From: Fragum whitleyi | Lineage: Eukaryota > Mollusca > Bivalvia > Cardiida > Cardiidae | NCBI GenBank assembly: GCA_948146395.1 | Contig: OX411552.1 | Location: forward strand, 15,050,957 to 15,114,956 | DNA: 64,000 nt | Direction of reading: 5' to 3' | Part shown: positions 1 to 34,900 of the stretch, one piece after another | How positions within the stretch are numbered: the stretch's first letter is position 1 | How the letters are laid out: each line of letters starts with the position of its first letter | Made by a program: the position numbers and the translations under genes | Notes under the pieces: generated by a model | Databases searched by the model: none | The model's input: the letters and a program-made list of their open reading frames with translations, nothing else | Told to the model about the DNA's origin: nothing

Positions 1-840
1 CACAGCCTAAGTGCAGTTGATTTACTGCTTTCTTTGACTCTTTAATTTAATTTTCTTAAATATTCCAATTTTCTTCATTTCTTTTGTAATAGTCTTTTAG
101 TACACAGTATATTCTATTAAAGGGAAGGGATACAAGGGGAAGGAGGGAAGGGGGGGGGGGGTTATTTTTAAGCCATCATGCAAAATTTTATTGATGATTT
201 GGGAGTTAAGTTATTTATGAGATGCTATAAAGGTGTCAAAGAAAAAAAAAATCAAATCAAATTATATATTCAGCAAAACAGAAGTTCTGCTTCACAAATA
301 TCAAAATCCTTATCCAGTAAAACCACTGTAACCATCCTTTATTATTAACAGAAATACAAAGTAATCTGACAATATAGCCGTGCGCATATGCCACTACGCC
401 TTCAAAATTTTCTGGGGAGAACCCTGCTGAGGATTGTTAGGAGAAACCAATCACATCTTTAGACTTCAATGTGTAAATGAGAATTGCTAACTGCTTGACT
501 ACTGTCATTTCAACCTCTTTTCTGACCTTTAGCTAGTAGAATGTAACCCTTACCATGTGGAATTTAAATTATTTTTCAATCAAATTGCCAATTACAGGAC
601 ATGTGATCTAATCTGGCTTGATGTTTTCCGACAATCATAAAGTTAAAGGCAAGCAGTGAAGACTTAGATCAGACTGTATATATGCAGATTGATCTAAGTA
701 CCAACTCTCCAATATAGCTTTGTGAACAATAGGGATATGCTGTGAACAACATACAAAGACATTTACAGTTTTGCCCAGAGATGTTATGTCTCTTTGGAAA
801 GTTATCGCTCAATCTATACAAGCAATGGCAGTCACAGAAA
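1..840. other. SPCA intron (left part), low-complexity tracts only
   Basis: Contains a G-rich tract at about 130-162 (GGGAAGGAGGGAAGG then a run of G). A short inverted pair of GATCAGACTG/CAGATTGATC type lies near 666-697. No exon recognised. Confidence 0.4.
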
Positions 841-1262
841 TATAGGATATTGAATGAGTGGTCATTGAATACCAAATTTATTGAACGAGTCATCTATAAA
901 CAGATAAAAACGAGGCTGTGCCGAGTTTTTATCTGTTTTAGATCACGAGTTTAATAAATTCGGTATTTGATGAGCACACATTCAATATTCTATTTATAAC
1001 ATGACCCGAATTTTTGTGATAAAAAGAAGAAATTCAAGATATTTATCGATTCCAATTACTCCACGAAACATATAACGCCGTTTGCCAAATGACGTCATCA
1101 AGTGCATTATATGACGTCATTTTCACAACGAAAATATACCGTTGTTATTCGATCTTAGCTCATTTGCATAGTTATTCTACTAGTGTTATAACACCCCTGT
1201 AATATAAAAAATATTCAACAGTGTTATTTCACTCCCGCGACGTAGGTCATATTATAAATATT
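841..1262 (+). mobile_element. CRE-bearing MITE, copy 1
   Basis: About 420 bp, present inverted at about 57868-58290. It runs from TATAGGATATTGAATGAGTG through a hairpin (CAGATAAAAACGAGGCTGTG / GCCGAGTTTTTATCTG) and two TGACGTCA sites 22 bp apart to CTCCCGCGACGTAGGTCATA. Confidence 0.8.
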
Positions 1263-1280
1263 TTTAAAGGTGACTATCTA

Positions 1281-22366
<21,086 letters not shown>

Positions 22367-22725
22367 TTGATGCTTAGCTCATTGGACAAAATACTTAATC
22401 GACAAAAAATAAATAAATCATTAATTTTTCATTTCATTTGACCTGTTCTTCCACATAATCGATAAAACCGGAAGTATGGGGATGCCGTTTCTCGTCTCCA
22501 AAACTGAAGATCAAAATAGAAACACTCATCGGTAAAGTCCGGATATTTCCGGAACAACAGTTCTCTACTCACGGAAAAACACGATTTTGTAGGCAAACCC
22601 CCGATATTCGTGACCTATTTCCAAAATGAAAGTAGGATTTCACAACATTTCAGAAGCAAATAATCGTCAGCGAAATAATCTAGAGCATTCGATTGCGATT
22701 GCGGTATAAAAGGACCCCATTCACA
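22367..22725. promoter_or_regulatory. Probable bidirectional promoter between SPCA and the CHORD-like gene
   Basis: The two start codons face away from each other across 359 bp that carry no recognised repeat. CCGGAAGT at 22468-22475 is a consensus ETS/GABP site, common in divergent promoters of housekeeping genes. A second TTCCGGA occurs near 22548. TATAAAA at 22705-22711 lies only 15 bases before the upstream ATG of the plus-strand gene, which would favour the ATG at 22756 if used. Confidence 0.65.
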
Positions 22726-22900
22726 ATGAAGTGTCATAGTAAACAAACACACAGAATGCCTGACACAACAGAAAAGTGTCTGTATCACCAGGACAAATCA
22801 GGATTTGTATTGATTCAGAAGGAGCTTCTGAAATGGATTCCACAAAAATTCATTCACAGATTAGCAATGGCTGTTTGTTGCTGTCGACGTTATGTTAAAG
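22726..22900 (+). CDS. CHORD-like gene, coding exon 1
   Basis: Reads MKCHSKQTHRMPDTTEKC and continues to CCCRRYVK, ending with a single G at a GTAATA donor, phase-matched to the acceptor at 25402. Alternative in-frame start at 22756. The segment EKCLYHQDKSGFVLIQKELL is Cys-containing and may be folded. Confidence 0.78.
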
Positions 22901-25900
22901 GTAATATTCTAAAAACTAGAAAGCCATGAATGGCTTGAGTCGCTCCACAGGCTTGAAATTCTTGTAAAAGCAAAAAAATGTTTTTGACTAGATTTTTAGA
23001 TATTTGGAGTTCTACTGATGATGAAAATGATTTTCAAAGTTTCAACTATATAACAGATAGAGAAATGACCTCTGCTATTAAAAGACATATTTTTCATCAA
23101 ATAAAAATAATTTTTGGCTTCATGATAATGGGTCACCCAAAGATCATACCAAAAGTGTTTGATTGATATCCATCAGTTACATTCTGAGAAAATGTTTTTC
23201 ATAGTTTCCACTATTTAACATATTGAGAATTGACCTCCACATATCCAACAATCAGATTCTGAGAAAATGATTTTCAAATTTTCCACTATATAACATATAG
23301 AGAAATGACCTCCGCCCATAAAATGCATATTTTTCATCCAATCAAAATAATTTTTGGTACACTGTTAAGGATCACTCAAGGATCATTCTAGTGAAATTTG
23401 GTTGATATCCATCAGTTACATTCTGAGAATTGATTTTCAAAGTTTCCACTATATAACATATAGAGAAATGACCTCCGCCCATAAAACGCATATTTTTCAT
23501 CCAATCACAATGATTTTTTGTAGACTGATAAAGGATCACTCAAGGATCATTCCAGTGAAATTTGGTTGATATCCATCAATTACATTCTGAGAAAATGATT
23601 TGCAAAGTTTCCACTATATAACATATAGAGAAATGACCTCCGCCCATAAAATGCATATTTTCCATCCGATCACAATGATTTTTTGTAGACTGATAAAGGG
23701 TCACCCAAGGATCATTCATGTAAAATTTAATTGGTATCCATTGATTAGAATCTGAGAAAACTCACATTTTACCATATTTGGAAATTACCCACGCCCATTA
23801 AATCCATGTTTTTCATTGGATCAAAATTTCTTGAACAACTTTGAAAGAGGGTCACCCAAGGATCATTCCTGTGAAGTTTGGTTGAAATCCATCCAGTAGT
23901 TTCTGAGGAGAAGATTTTTAAAGAAAAGTTTACGACCGGACGGACGCACGCACGGACGGACGGACGCACGACGGACACAACGCCATGACAATAGCCCTAG
24001 TGGCTTTCAGCCAGTGGAGCTAAAAAATATATATATATAAGGTGTGTTAGGCTTTACAAATTTCAATTAATTAATTGTTCCCCATTCTTTTAAATAATTA
24101 TTCAAGATTTAACAGGGGGAAATAAATCTGAGGATGGATTTCCAGTAATAAGGGATGAATGATATGTCAAACATGCAGCCAGTCCTGGGCTCATATCCAG
24201 GGCCTTTTGCTTACAGGGCAAGCCCTGAGGTACGATCCTTAGATTAAGATTCTTAAAAATCTCATTCAGATTTTTAGGATGTAGCGTTTTTTAGACAAAG
24301 CTTTTTAAGCGGCTTAATAAGAATCTTAAGATATCTTAATGAGAAAACAAAGATGGTTTTGCATTGACTTAAAACATGTAGTCAAGACAATGTTGAAATG
24401 TTTTCACCCAAATTATCGAAAATCTTTCATAAAGACGTCTTAATTAAAAATCTTATTTAAATGGATTTTTCATCTTGTTCTAAAAAAAACCCACCTCTGG
24501 ACTGGCTACATGTTTTTCTCTCATGTGTGACATAAATCCAGAGGTACAGATAAGAAGGGGTAATGCCATTCTAAAATCTTTGTTTCTCAATTAACACCTA
24601 TGTTGTGGGTACTCATTTGAATCATCTTGATAAGACGATTCCAATGAGTACCAACAATATAGGATTTACAAAAGTTTTGCTGAAATATTTTCATTCAAAA
24701 TTCGAAATTATAACCCCCTCTATCTGTAGCTCTGTAAATTTTTGTGGATTTTAGCTGCTCAACTCTATCTATAGCTTTGAGTAGTGATGGGCACATTAAT
24801 CGATTATAATCGATAATCTGTTGGTTTGGGCTTCCAATTGTCATAATCGACTAAGAAATTTCATAATTGATTAATCAGTTCCTAACAATTAAATGAGAGC
24901 CATATATTTCTATTTTGTTTACGGAACTGACATCAGTTCAATGGCTCAACATGAAACAGTTGTTACTGCCTATATGTTTATAGGCAGTTACAACTGTTTC
25001 ATGCTGAGCCATAGACTTGGTAGAAAAATCTGTAGGATGAGTCTTTAGGTCGTGAGTCTGAACTAAACTGTCATATTCTTTTCTTCAAAGGAATGATACT
25101 GGGAGTGCTGTATTATTTTCTAAGAAACGATTATACAATCATTGGTTGAATTACTCTTCCAACTAAAAAACGATTATTGATTGTGATTTTAAAGCTTAGA
25201 TATTACCCAACACTAGTTTTGAGTAATTGAAATCTTCCTTTTATACTGAAATATATATTTTTTAAGACAAATTCTTCAAGTTTGAAATCCAAAATGCATT
25301 ATGTTGCATTAATTCTAAAGCCTCATGTCTGCAGCTTTAATCATTAGCTGTAGTTACAAAGATTTTAAATTTGAAGCAACAGCTTTCTTTGTATTTTTCA
25401 GAAAAGCCTTTTCAGGCAGATAAAGACAGACTACAGACTCTGAAAACCTTTCTTTACAATCTAATAAATAAAGATCGAAACGGTCATAACTGTACAGATC
25501 ATTTGAAACAATACATCCTCAAGTGTTTGGACAGAGTGAATGAAACAGATTTTAGCCGCTGCAAGTTTTTGGACATACTGTATCAAGCGAGGCATGGGGA
25601 TTTCACTGCATTGTATAGGGAAAGAAAGAGTTCTGATGCAATTAAGGAGTGTAAATGTGTTTCAGAAGAGGAGGGTCATGGTGTGAAAAGAAAGAAAATG
25701 ACAAAAACTCAGATAGACTGTATGCTTAGAAAAAGAAAGAGAAGGATGCAAATGAAGGTGGTGAAACTACTCATGTTTCCTGGAAATTTTCCAAAGCTGG
25801 AATCGAAGTGTAATTTGCCAGCAGTCACAAAACAGAACAACTGTTTTGTGGAAACACACAACATTTTGAATAACAAAAGTTTTGCAGACAATAAAAATGT

Positions 25901-28900
25901 AACTTATGTCAAGATTTGGACAAAAAAGGTAGAAGATTTTGATAAGATTTCCAGAATTTTGATTCACAAAGCTGCAGACCTTCAGAAAGGACTTGATGAT
26001 TTAAGACAGGTGAATAATTCTACCTAATGTATATGATTAATTTTTTCTTTTTTTGAAATTTTAGACTTAAGGGGTGCAATTTGAAATGAAAACATCCTTA
26101 ATAAATATATTGAAGTAGATATTGCTAAAAAGAAAAAAACAATGCTGAATCGCTTTTCAATATTTTCAGTAAAGAATTTCAATTGATTTATCTTAAAGTC
26201 TACTTTAATTTAAGAAATCTTGTAGTCTGTTAGTCATATTTTATTAAACTAAAATATCTTATTTATATTTTCTATAGTTCATAGTTTGTTAAAAGTCTTA
26301 GCTAACTAAAAAAAAATGTTATATGTATTGGGTTACTGTTCCTCAAATGAAAAATTACAATTAAGTCAATGTCTGCTTTCATGTCATGTTTCAGGAAAGG
26401 AGGAAAGTATACAGTATTCAGTGGTTTGAGATGTTGCATACTACTGAAATAGGTATGAAAAATTATTAGATTTTGTCTCCGGGTACTGTGATGAGCAGTT
26501 TACTTACCCAATCATGGCTACACCTTGAATATAAAAATTTATCTATCTGCAAAATATATGGTCACAGACATTGAACAAACAGCAAATTGTTGATGGGCAA
26601 CCAAAATGTCACTGCACTGACATTCAGTCTGATCTTCGTTTTCACCACCTGTATTTTCCTACAAATGTTTTGGAAAATATTCATTCCGACAGGTTGTAAT
26701 ATGAAAATTAAAAATGCAAATTGCTTTAACCCTTTACTGTTTAATCCCTGCTTTTTACGTGCCTGTGATTTTATGATTGAGAAAACATTGTGAAAAAAGA
26801 AGAAATTGCTTCTGACAAGCAATTTCTTCTTTTTCCACACTATTTTCTACCCTACTGAATGGTTATTTTTCAAATGAAATCCACTTTAAATTTTCGTCTG
26901 CAAATCCTTTGAACTTGGACAGGTCCAAAATTTTGTAAAACAGGAAAGTGTTAAAGTAAATTTATATTCAGCAGAATAAGGGTTAGTTAGACAGGTTTTT
27001 AATACACCTGAGCACAACGTGCTCAAGGGGAGCTATAAGGATCACCCCGAGTCTGGCGTCTGTCATGTGTTGTTCATCATCAACACTTTAAAATTTCTTC
27101 TTCTCTGAAACCACTCTGAAGCAAGAATGTTCCTTGGGTAACCCTCTTCCAAAATTGTTTGCAAAATACTAATTTGCCTACAAAAATGGGCATGGCATTT
27201 TTTACAATCTGAAATCTTTGAACGACATTACCTCCTAAACTACTGTGCAGAATTTAATGAAACTTAGCCAGAAAGTTTCCTTTTAGAGTTTTTTTTTTAC
27301 ATTGTTTACAAATTTCTGATTGCCCTATAAAATGGGCGTGACAGGGCATGGTATTCTTAATATGAAACCCTTGATAGATCTTGTCCTTACCTACTGGACT
27401 GATTTCAATGAAAACTTTGCCGGAATGTTTGCTTGGTGATCCTTTCCCTAAATTGTTGTGAAATTTTGATGAATCTGGCCATTTCAACTTAGAAAACCGT
27501 GACTGACATCTCTCCTAAATCATAAGACCAATTTAAATTAACCCTTTCCTGTTTTACAAAATTTTAGACCTGTCCAATTTCAAAGATTTTGCAGATGAAA
27601 ATATAAAGTGGATTTAATTTGAAAAATAACCATTCAGTAGGGTAGAAAATAGTGAGGAAAAAGGAGAAATTGCTTGTCAGAAGCAATTTCTTCTTTTTTC
27701 ACAATGTTTTCTCCATCATAAAATCACAGACACGTAGAAAGCAGGGATCAAACAGCAAAGGGTTAATTATGGGCATAGCAGAGTAGGTCATATTTTCTAT
27801 TTGAATTCTAAAGAATCTCTTTCTCAACCACATCACTTAGACAAATAAGATTCAAGTGAGCGGTTTAGGCCATCCTGGCCATCTTGTATCGACTTCCAAG
27901 TACATTGTATAAGGGTCACTTTTTTAACCCAACATTGCTAACATTTCCTTTTCTCATTTTGAGTTACATTTCCTGCTTTGTTTCAGATCTGGGAACACAC
28001 AGTAAAGAGTCCATGTTTGAAGACTATGATCTGAAGTCCTGGAAATCCAAAAATAAGTAAGTCATTTTAATAGCATCAAAAAAATGTCCACTTTTTCAGA
28101 GATTTTACTTACCGTGAAGGTTGTTTTTATGATGGTTGTTTAATAAAATTGGTCGCTTAATAGACATGGTCGCTCAAGCAATATTGACTTTAACTTCCAA
28201 TTTAAATTTAACAAATTGTTAAATTCTATACAATTGGGAAAAGGGAGAGAGAGGAGAGGAGAGAGATAGCTAGACAAAAAAAAAACAAAAAAAACCACAA
28301 TTTTCATCAACTTATAAATGTCTGCAACTCCTTTGAATTCAGACTAGTCTCAAATTTTGAGAAAAAGGAAAGTTTAAACTTAGATTACTTCTAACAACTT
28401 CTCATCAGAAATTACTGAATGATATTCAACAAAATTTCGTAAGAATATAGTTTAGGTGTCTATTCAAAATAAAAGCCAGTGAATTACTTTATTCATACAG
28501 CGAATACAGCAGCAATCCTTAGACCTCCTTTGACTCTTGTTTGGAGAAGTTGTACTTACCCATTTCCACAAAATCCAACATATTGACACCTTCATTATCC
28601 ACAATATATTTTTCCTCAAAGAATAAAACTTTTCAACCCTTGTCTTGCTGAACATGGGATATTCCTGCTTTGGCAGGAGGTATAGACACATATGCACAGT
28701 CTTTGTCCGAGGTTATAAGACTTATCTCATTCTCATTTCATAATTTTCCCAAATTTCAATTCGAGATAAAAGCCTTAATTCTGTTTTTAATACTCATTTT
28801 AATGTATTAACATAAACGATAATATCATTAAGTTGTTATAAATAACAACTTTTTAATATTATCTTTTATTTTCATACATTATATTTAAATTCAAAATTTG

Positions 28901-31900
28901 AGAAAATTTTCAGTTGAGCCTGAGAAAAGTTTTATAACCTCGGGCCCAGATCCTAGTCTCTACCACCTGCTTTTCCTTTTGTAACCAGACAAGTTTAAGA
29001 GCTATTTTGGAACCCAAAGAACTTCCAGGACTTTGAAATTACAGCAATTTTGCCAAGGTTATTTATTCAGCATGGCAAGGGTTAAAATTTTATCAACTAA
29101 AATTTTCACCTGCAACTACTTGCCATACTATAAAATTGGACCAGTCTAAAAACTTTTGTCTGATAATTGGTCCAGCAACCTTTAAATACAGTTATATTGT
29201 GATGGCTTCATGTTAGATCACTCTACTCATAATTGGTTGGCTGTTGGTTTGATTCCTCCTGGAGACAAGTTGTGTTGTTGGGCAGTATACATTTCATTCA
29301 GAACCCCTGTCCATCCTTGGGTACCCAGGGGTCTCCCGTTTTGCTACGCTATATTGACATTGCGATATAGTATGGAGACCCAGTGTATCTGGGGATGACC
29401 CCAGTCCAGCCAAGTCACTAAGCAGTGGTTAGAATCCTATAATTGCCTCTCTCCCTGTAGTGCATATGAAAAGATCTGTTATAATTTAGGACACAACAGG
29501 AAAAGAGCTTGACTCTTTGATTTGTTATCCTCAGAGTAAAATAGCAAGATAGTTCAAACACTTTAGGAGTCATGTTGTGAAAAGGGTTCTGTTATTTGTA
29601 AGGCACATTTATTCAATTCTGGTCACCCAGATCCTGAGGTCACTTTACGCATTGTACATGTTAACTGTATTTGGTACCATGTCCTAATATATTTTTCAGA
29701 ACGCCCAAGGCTCCAAGCTCTGTGCTCAATAAGGGACATTGTCTCCACTGCCATAAGGAATTCACAACCTTGAAGGACAAGACAATATGTAGACATCATA
29801 GTGGATTCATAGGTAAAGTACAATCCATGATTAATGCCCTGGCAGGGCGGAGCCTATGTAACAGGCTGTAGCACTTAACGTTAAGGGAAATCAGCTTTTA
29901 TCTAAAATAACCTACTTCTAAAGAGAATCGACATAAATAACTCGAGACCTGAAATCGTAGATTGGTAACAAAATCTTCGTAACTTCAGCTTAATCAGGCT
30001 GAAGTTACGAGGCCTTGGTAACCATACGATGAAATGTGTTCACTCGCTCAAAGAACATGAATCCTTTAGGTTTTAGGATACAGTTATTTGCACGCATTAA
30101 CGATGATTTCTGACTAAAATTTGAAAGAACCCAAAGTATTGAAAAGTAAACTCGTCAAATTACATCACGGTTAAGCCCAGTCCTGCCAGTTCATTAATTT
30201 CGCAGTATACTTTATAGATGCGAAAAGATAATTAAGCACTTAACCCTTATCTTGCTGTGAACAATATGTTACCACTGTAATCAAAGATTTTGCTGACAGT
30301 ATAGGCTTATTTCAGCCTGCACACATGTGCAGTCTGAACGTAGCCTTCACTGCCTGCTTTATTCTTACTTATTATTGGGAAATATTGGACAAGACTGGTT
30401 AAGGAAGTGGACCTGTTATAGTTCTGCAACATTTTGGACCACATATTCTTTCACAATGTTAACCTAGGTTTCCTAATGAAAATCATAAGAAACCTCGGTT
30501 AACACTGTTAAAGTTCATTACCTCCGAGATGTTGCAACTATTATGGGTCCATTACCTTTATTGAACTCTTATTGCAGTTTGAGATATGTAACCCATCACA
30601 TTTCGGAATTGTGAAAAGTATCAACCTGGATAAGACTACACTAAATATGCAGTCTTACTGGTCAAAACTTTTTATAATTTTTAGATATTTCGCAATAATC
30701 AATGATCATCCCAGTCTGTAATTGTGAAGTTATTTTATAAGTACATGTAACAACCGTTGATACACCATCCCTGTGTTCAGGATTACAAAACGGTGTAAAT
30801 TTTTTTAAATTTACCCTGCTTTGCACACACATGTGTGTGCAAAGCAGGGTATAATTTGCAAACAGTTTTCACTTTTTTATCATCCTGCAAGCAGGGCAGG
30901 GGACTTTTGCTTGATCTATTATTTTACTTAAATTAAGGTGTTATGGATTTCCTTTTAAAGTTGTCAAACAAAGCAGCAGTAGGTAACCCAATGTTGTAAC
31001 TATCGCTTAAGTACTCAAGCTATGGTTATCACATTTGTATTGTCTACTTAGGCTATGCTATAGAAACAAAACAATCCAGCACCTGAGCCCGAGGTTATTA
31101 ACTTTTTCTCAGGCATAACTGAGAATTTTCTCAAATTTTAAATTTAGATAAATGTATGAAAATAAAAGATAATATAAAAAACTTGTTTTTATTAGCTCAC
31201 CTGAGCACAAAGTGCTCAAGGTGAGCTATTGTGATCACTCACCATCCGTCGTCCGTCCATCGTCCGTCCATCGTCCGTCCGTCTGTCCGTCCGTCAACAA
31301 TTTCTTTAAACATCTTCTCCTCCTAAACCACTGGGCCAATCAAGCTGAAACTTGGCAGGGATCTTCCTTGGGTGAAGCTCTTCAAAAGTTGTTAAAAGAA
31401 TTTAATTCTATAAATAACTCTGGTTGCCATGGTAACAGAAAGGCTGAAAATCGCGAAAATCTAAGAAAAAATTCTTCTCCTCCTAAACCACTGGGCCAAT
31501 CAAGCTGAAACTTGGCAGAGATGTTCCTTGGATGAAGTTCTTCAAAAGTTGTTAAAAGAATTGAATTTCATCAAAAACTCTGGTTTCCATAGTAACAGAA
31601 AAGTTGAAAAATGGCTGAAAATTGCTGAAAATCTTAGAAAAAATTCATCTCCTCCTAAACCACTGGGCCAATCAAGCTGAAACTTGGCAGAGATGTTTCT
31701 TGGATGAAGTTCTTCAAAAGTTGTTAAAAGAATTGAATTTCATCAAAAACTCTGGTTTCCATAGTAACAGAAAAGTTGAAAAATGGCTGAAATTGCTGAA
31801 AATCATAGAAAAAATTTTTCTCCTCCTAAACCACTGGGCCAATCTAGCTGAAACTTGGCAGAGATGTTCCTTGGAAAAAGTTCTTCAAAAGTTGTTAAAA

Positions 31901-34900
31901 GAATTCAATTTCATCAAAAACGCTGGTTTCCATGGTAACAGAAAAGTTGAAAAATGGCCAGAAATTGCTGAAAATCTTAGAAAAAATTCTTCTCTTCCTA
32001 AACCATAGGCCAATCAAGCTGAAACTTGGCAGAAATGTTCCTTGGTTAAAGCTTTTCAAAAGTTGTTAAAAGAATTCAAATTCATCAAAAACTCTGGTTT
32101 CGATGGAAACGGAAAGATTGAAAAAGGGCTGAAAATGGTCAAAAATCTTAGAAAAAGATCTTCTCCTCCTAAACCACTTGGCAGTGATGTTCCTTCGGTG
32201 AAATTCTTCAAAGGTTGTTGAAAGAATTTTATTTCATCAAAAACTTGGGTTTGCATGGTAACAGAAAGGCTGAAAAATCGCTGAAAATTGCTGAAAATCT
32301 TAGAAAAAATTCTTCTCTTCCTAAACCACTTGGCTCATTAAGCTGAAACTTGGTAGGGATGTTCTTTGGATGAAGCTGGTTTCCATGGTATTGGAAATGT
32401 CAAAATATTGCCAAAAATCTCAGAGAAGGTTGATCTTGGCCTAAACCATTGTGCATATCTTAAACTTGGCAGGGATATTCTTAAGGTTTAGGTCTACTAA
32501 ACTTGTTAGAAGAATTCAATTCCATCAATAACTCTGTTTGCAGTTAAAAAGAAAATCAAATTGCAGTAGGATGAAATTAAAGTGTGTTTCTTTTAAATCC
32601 ATCCTAAATGTACATCAGACAATCTCTGGTATTAATAACATAGTTGACAAGTTATGAGTTTACTTACTCAGGTGAGCGATATAGGACCATCATGGTCCTC
32701 TTGTTTTATATTTTATTAATGTTATCTTTTATTTTGATACATTAAAATGAGTATTAAAACAGAATAAAAGCTTTAATCTCAATTTGAGTCTCAATTTCAA
32801 TTTGAGAAAATTTTGAATTGAGAATGAGAAAAGTTTTATAACCTCGGGCCCCGATGATCATTTTTTTGGTCAGAGTTGAAAGAGGTTGTTGGCAGGAATG
32901 CAGTGCCTTTAATTTGAAAATATTTATAGACAGAAAAAAACCATGGTGCAAAATTATTTCATCATTAATTTATCAAATGAATTGGGGGAAACTTTGGTGT
33001 TAGTAACATCACTATTTGGCAAGCCCTTTCCAAAATTTCATTGAAAATACTAAACATGGAATATACCTTCTGTAGCAGGAGGTAAAGACTAAGATCAGAA
33101 ATCACATATGTGCAGTCTTATCTTAGTTTTTACCTATTGATTTTACTTTTTAAACCAGAAATATTATTTAAATATACAGATTCACAATAAGTGCTTTCAG
33201 TGATTTAAGCACTTTGATTTTCATGTAATTTTTCAAGATTTTTGTTCAGCATGTCAACCCTTGTCATGCTGAATAAAAGACCTTGGCAAAATCATATATA
33301 AATCAAAGTGCTGAAAGCTCTGTTTTTCCTACTTGTGAGTCAGAATTTGATTTTGAAAATATAATTTCAGAATTTTTTCTGGTTTAAAAAGGGAAAACAG
33401 GTGGTAAAGACAAAGATCAGGCTGCACCTATGTGCAGGCTGATGTTTGTCTATAGCTCCTGCCAAGGTAGGAATAATCAGGGTTCAGCATGACAAGGGTT
33501 AAGGGATAATGTGAATAAGTTTTAAGAATACTTTTCTAGTTAACCAGGTCTGGAAGTGTTGTGGACAGCCAATCTCGGGTACCAGAGTTATGAAGACACC
33601 ATCATATCAGGACCATGTTACAAGTGGGTAAGTAAATGTTTTTGCGAAACATATCATCAGTGTTCTGGTAAAATCTTGTAACTGCAGCTTGCTTAAAGCT
33701 GTAGTTATGATGTTTTGGTAGAAAATTGACGATATAATGTTCTGGAAATCAGGGACTTTTTGTGTCAGTTCTTTTTTGCAAGACAGATGTATAGGCAACT
33801 TAATATTTTAGCAAGGAAGTAATAATTGAGCCATGTTATTACAATACTTCGATGATTACAAAAGTGTAAATAAGTACATGGGCACTTACAATAGTTTTGC
33901 ACCAACCATTTGATATACAAAATTATTCATAATTCTATGGCTCAGTGCAAAAAAGCTGTATAGTCAGTTTGACTTCTATATGGACCAACCTTTTCATCAA
34001 TTACATAAAATTCCGTTTGAATAAAGGATTTGTTTGTAGTAAAATCTTAATTTCAGCTTAATACCATTCCAAAAAATATTTTTTGAAAATAAAATGCTTT
34101 CAAAATAATGATTTTGTCTATCAAGTTAATGTTAATATTTTCGCATTATCCGTTCTTAAACACGAGGGGTGATGGAGGCTGTTCAATAGTAAGAAAATGT
34201 CAACATATATAGTAAAAACATGTGGTTTTATACTAAACTTTTGACAGATGAAATGTCCATTATTCCTTATTTGGACATGCTAATTAGCATATCGACGGTC
34301 TTGTCATCTTAAACTTAAATAGCACATGATTTTTACTGTTAGTACTCGCCTTTTCATCAAGTTTTCCTCGTGAAATTCCCAACTACTTCGTTTAATAATG
34401 CTTTTTGATTGGTCTAAACATGTAAATATAGGGTTCATCTCAGAATGAATAAAATCAATAATCAATTATCTGGTCAAATAGTTTCTGAAAAAAGAGAGAA
34501 TATACACAGATTTGATATCCAACGGTAGCAAAAATCTTAGACAAACTTAATTATATTGAAAACACGATTTTATAGTAATACGATTAACTTAAAATCTTAC
34601 TCTTTTGAGTTGGCCCCTATGCAAATCAGTACTTTTTTTGGTTATACAATTCGCTGTTCCGTTTAATACAGTAACAAGTAGGTATGAAATGCTGAAAGTT
34701 AACATGTAGACGGACGGACAAAATCATTATTTTACATTAAAAAATTCTGAAAAACAAAATTCGTCATGGTATTAGCTGGAAAAAATGATATGACAAGAAA
34801 AATATGCGTTTCATTAATTAATTTCTGAGATTTTCGGCAAAATGTTGGTCCATATAGAAGGCAAACGGACTATAACTCCCTATAAGTTTATAGGGAGTTA

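Noticed and set aside
31212..32008. Open frames of 98 and 128 codons
   Set aside because: They run along the tandem core of a pearl-like element.
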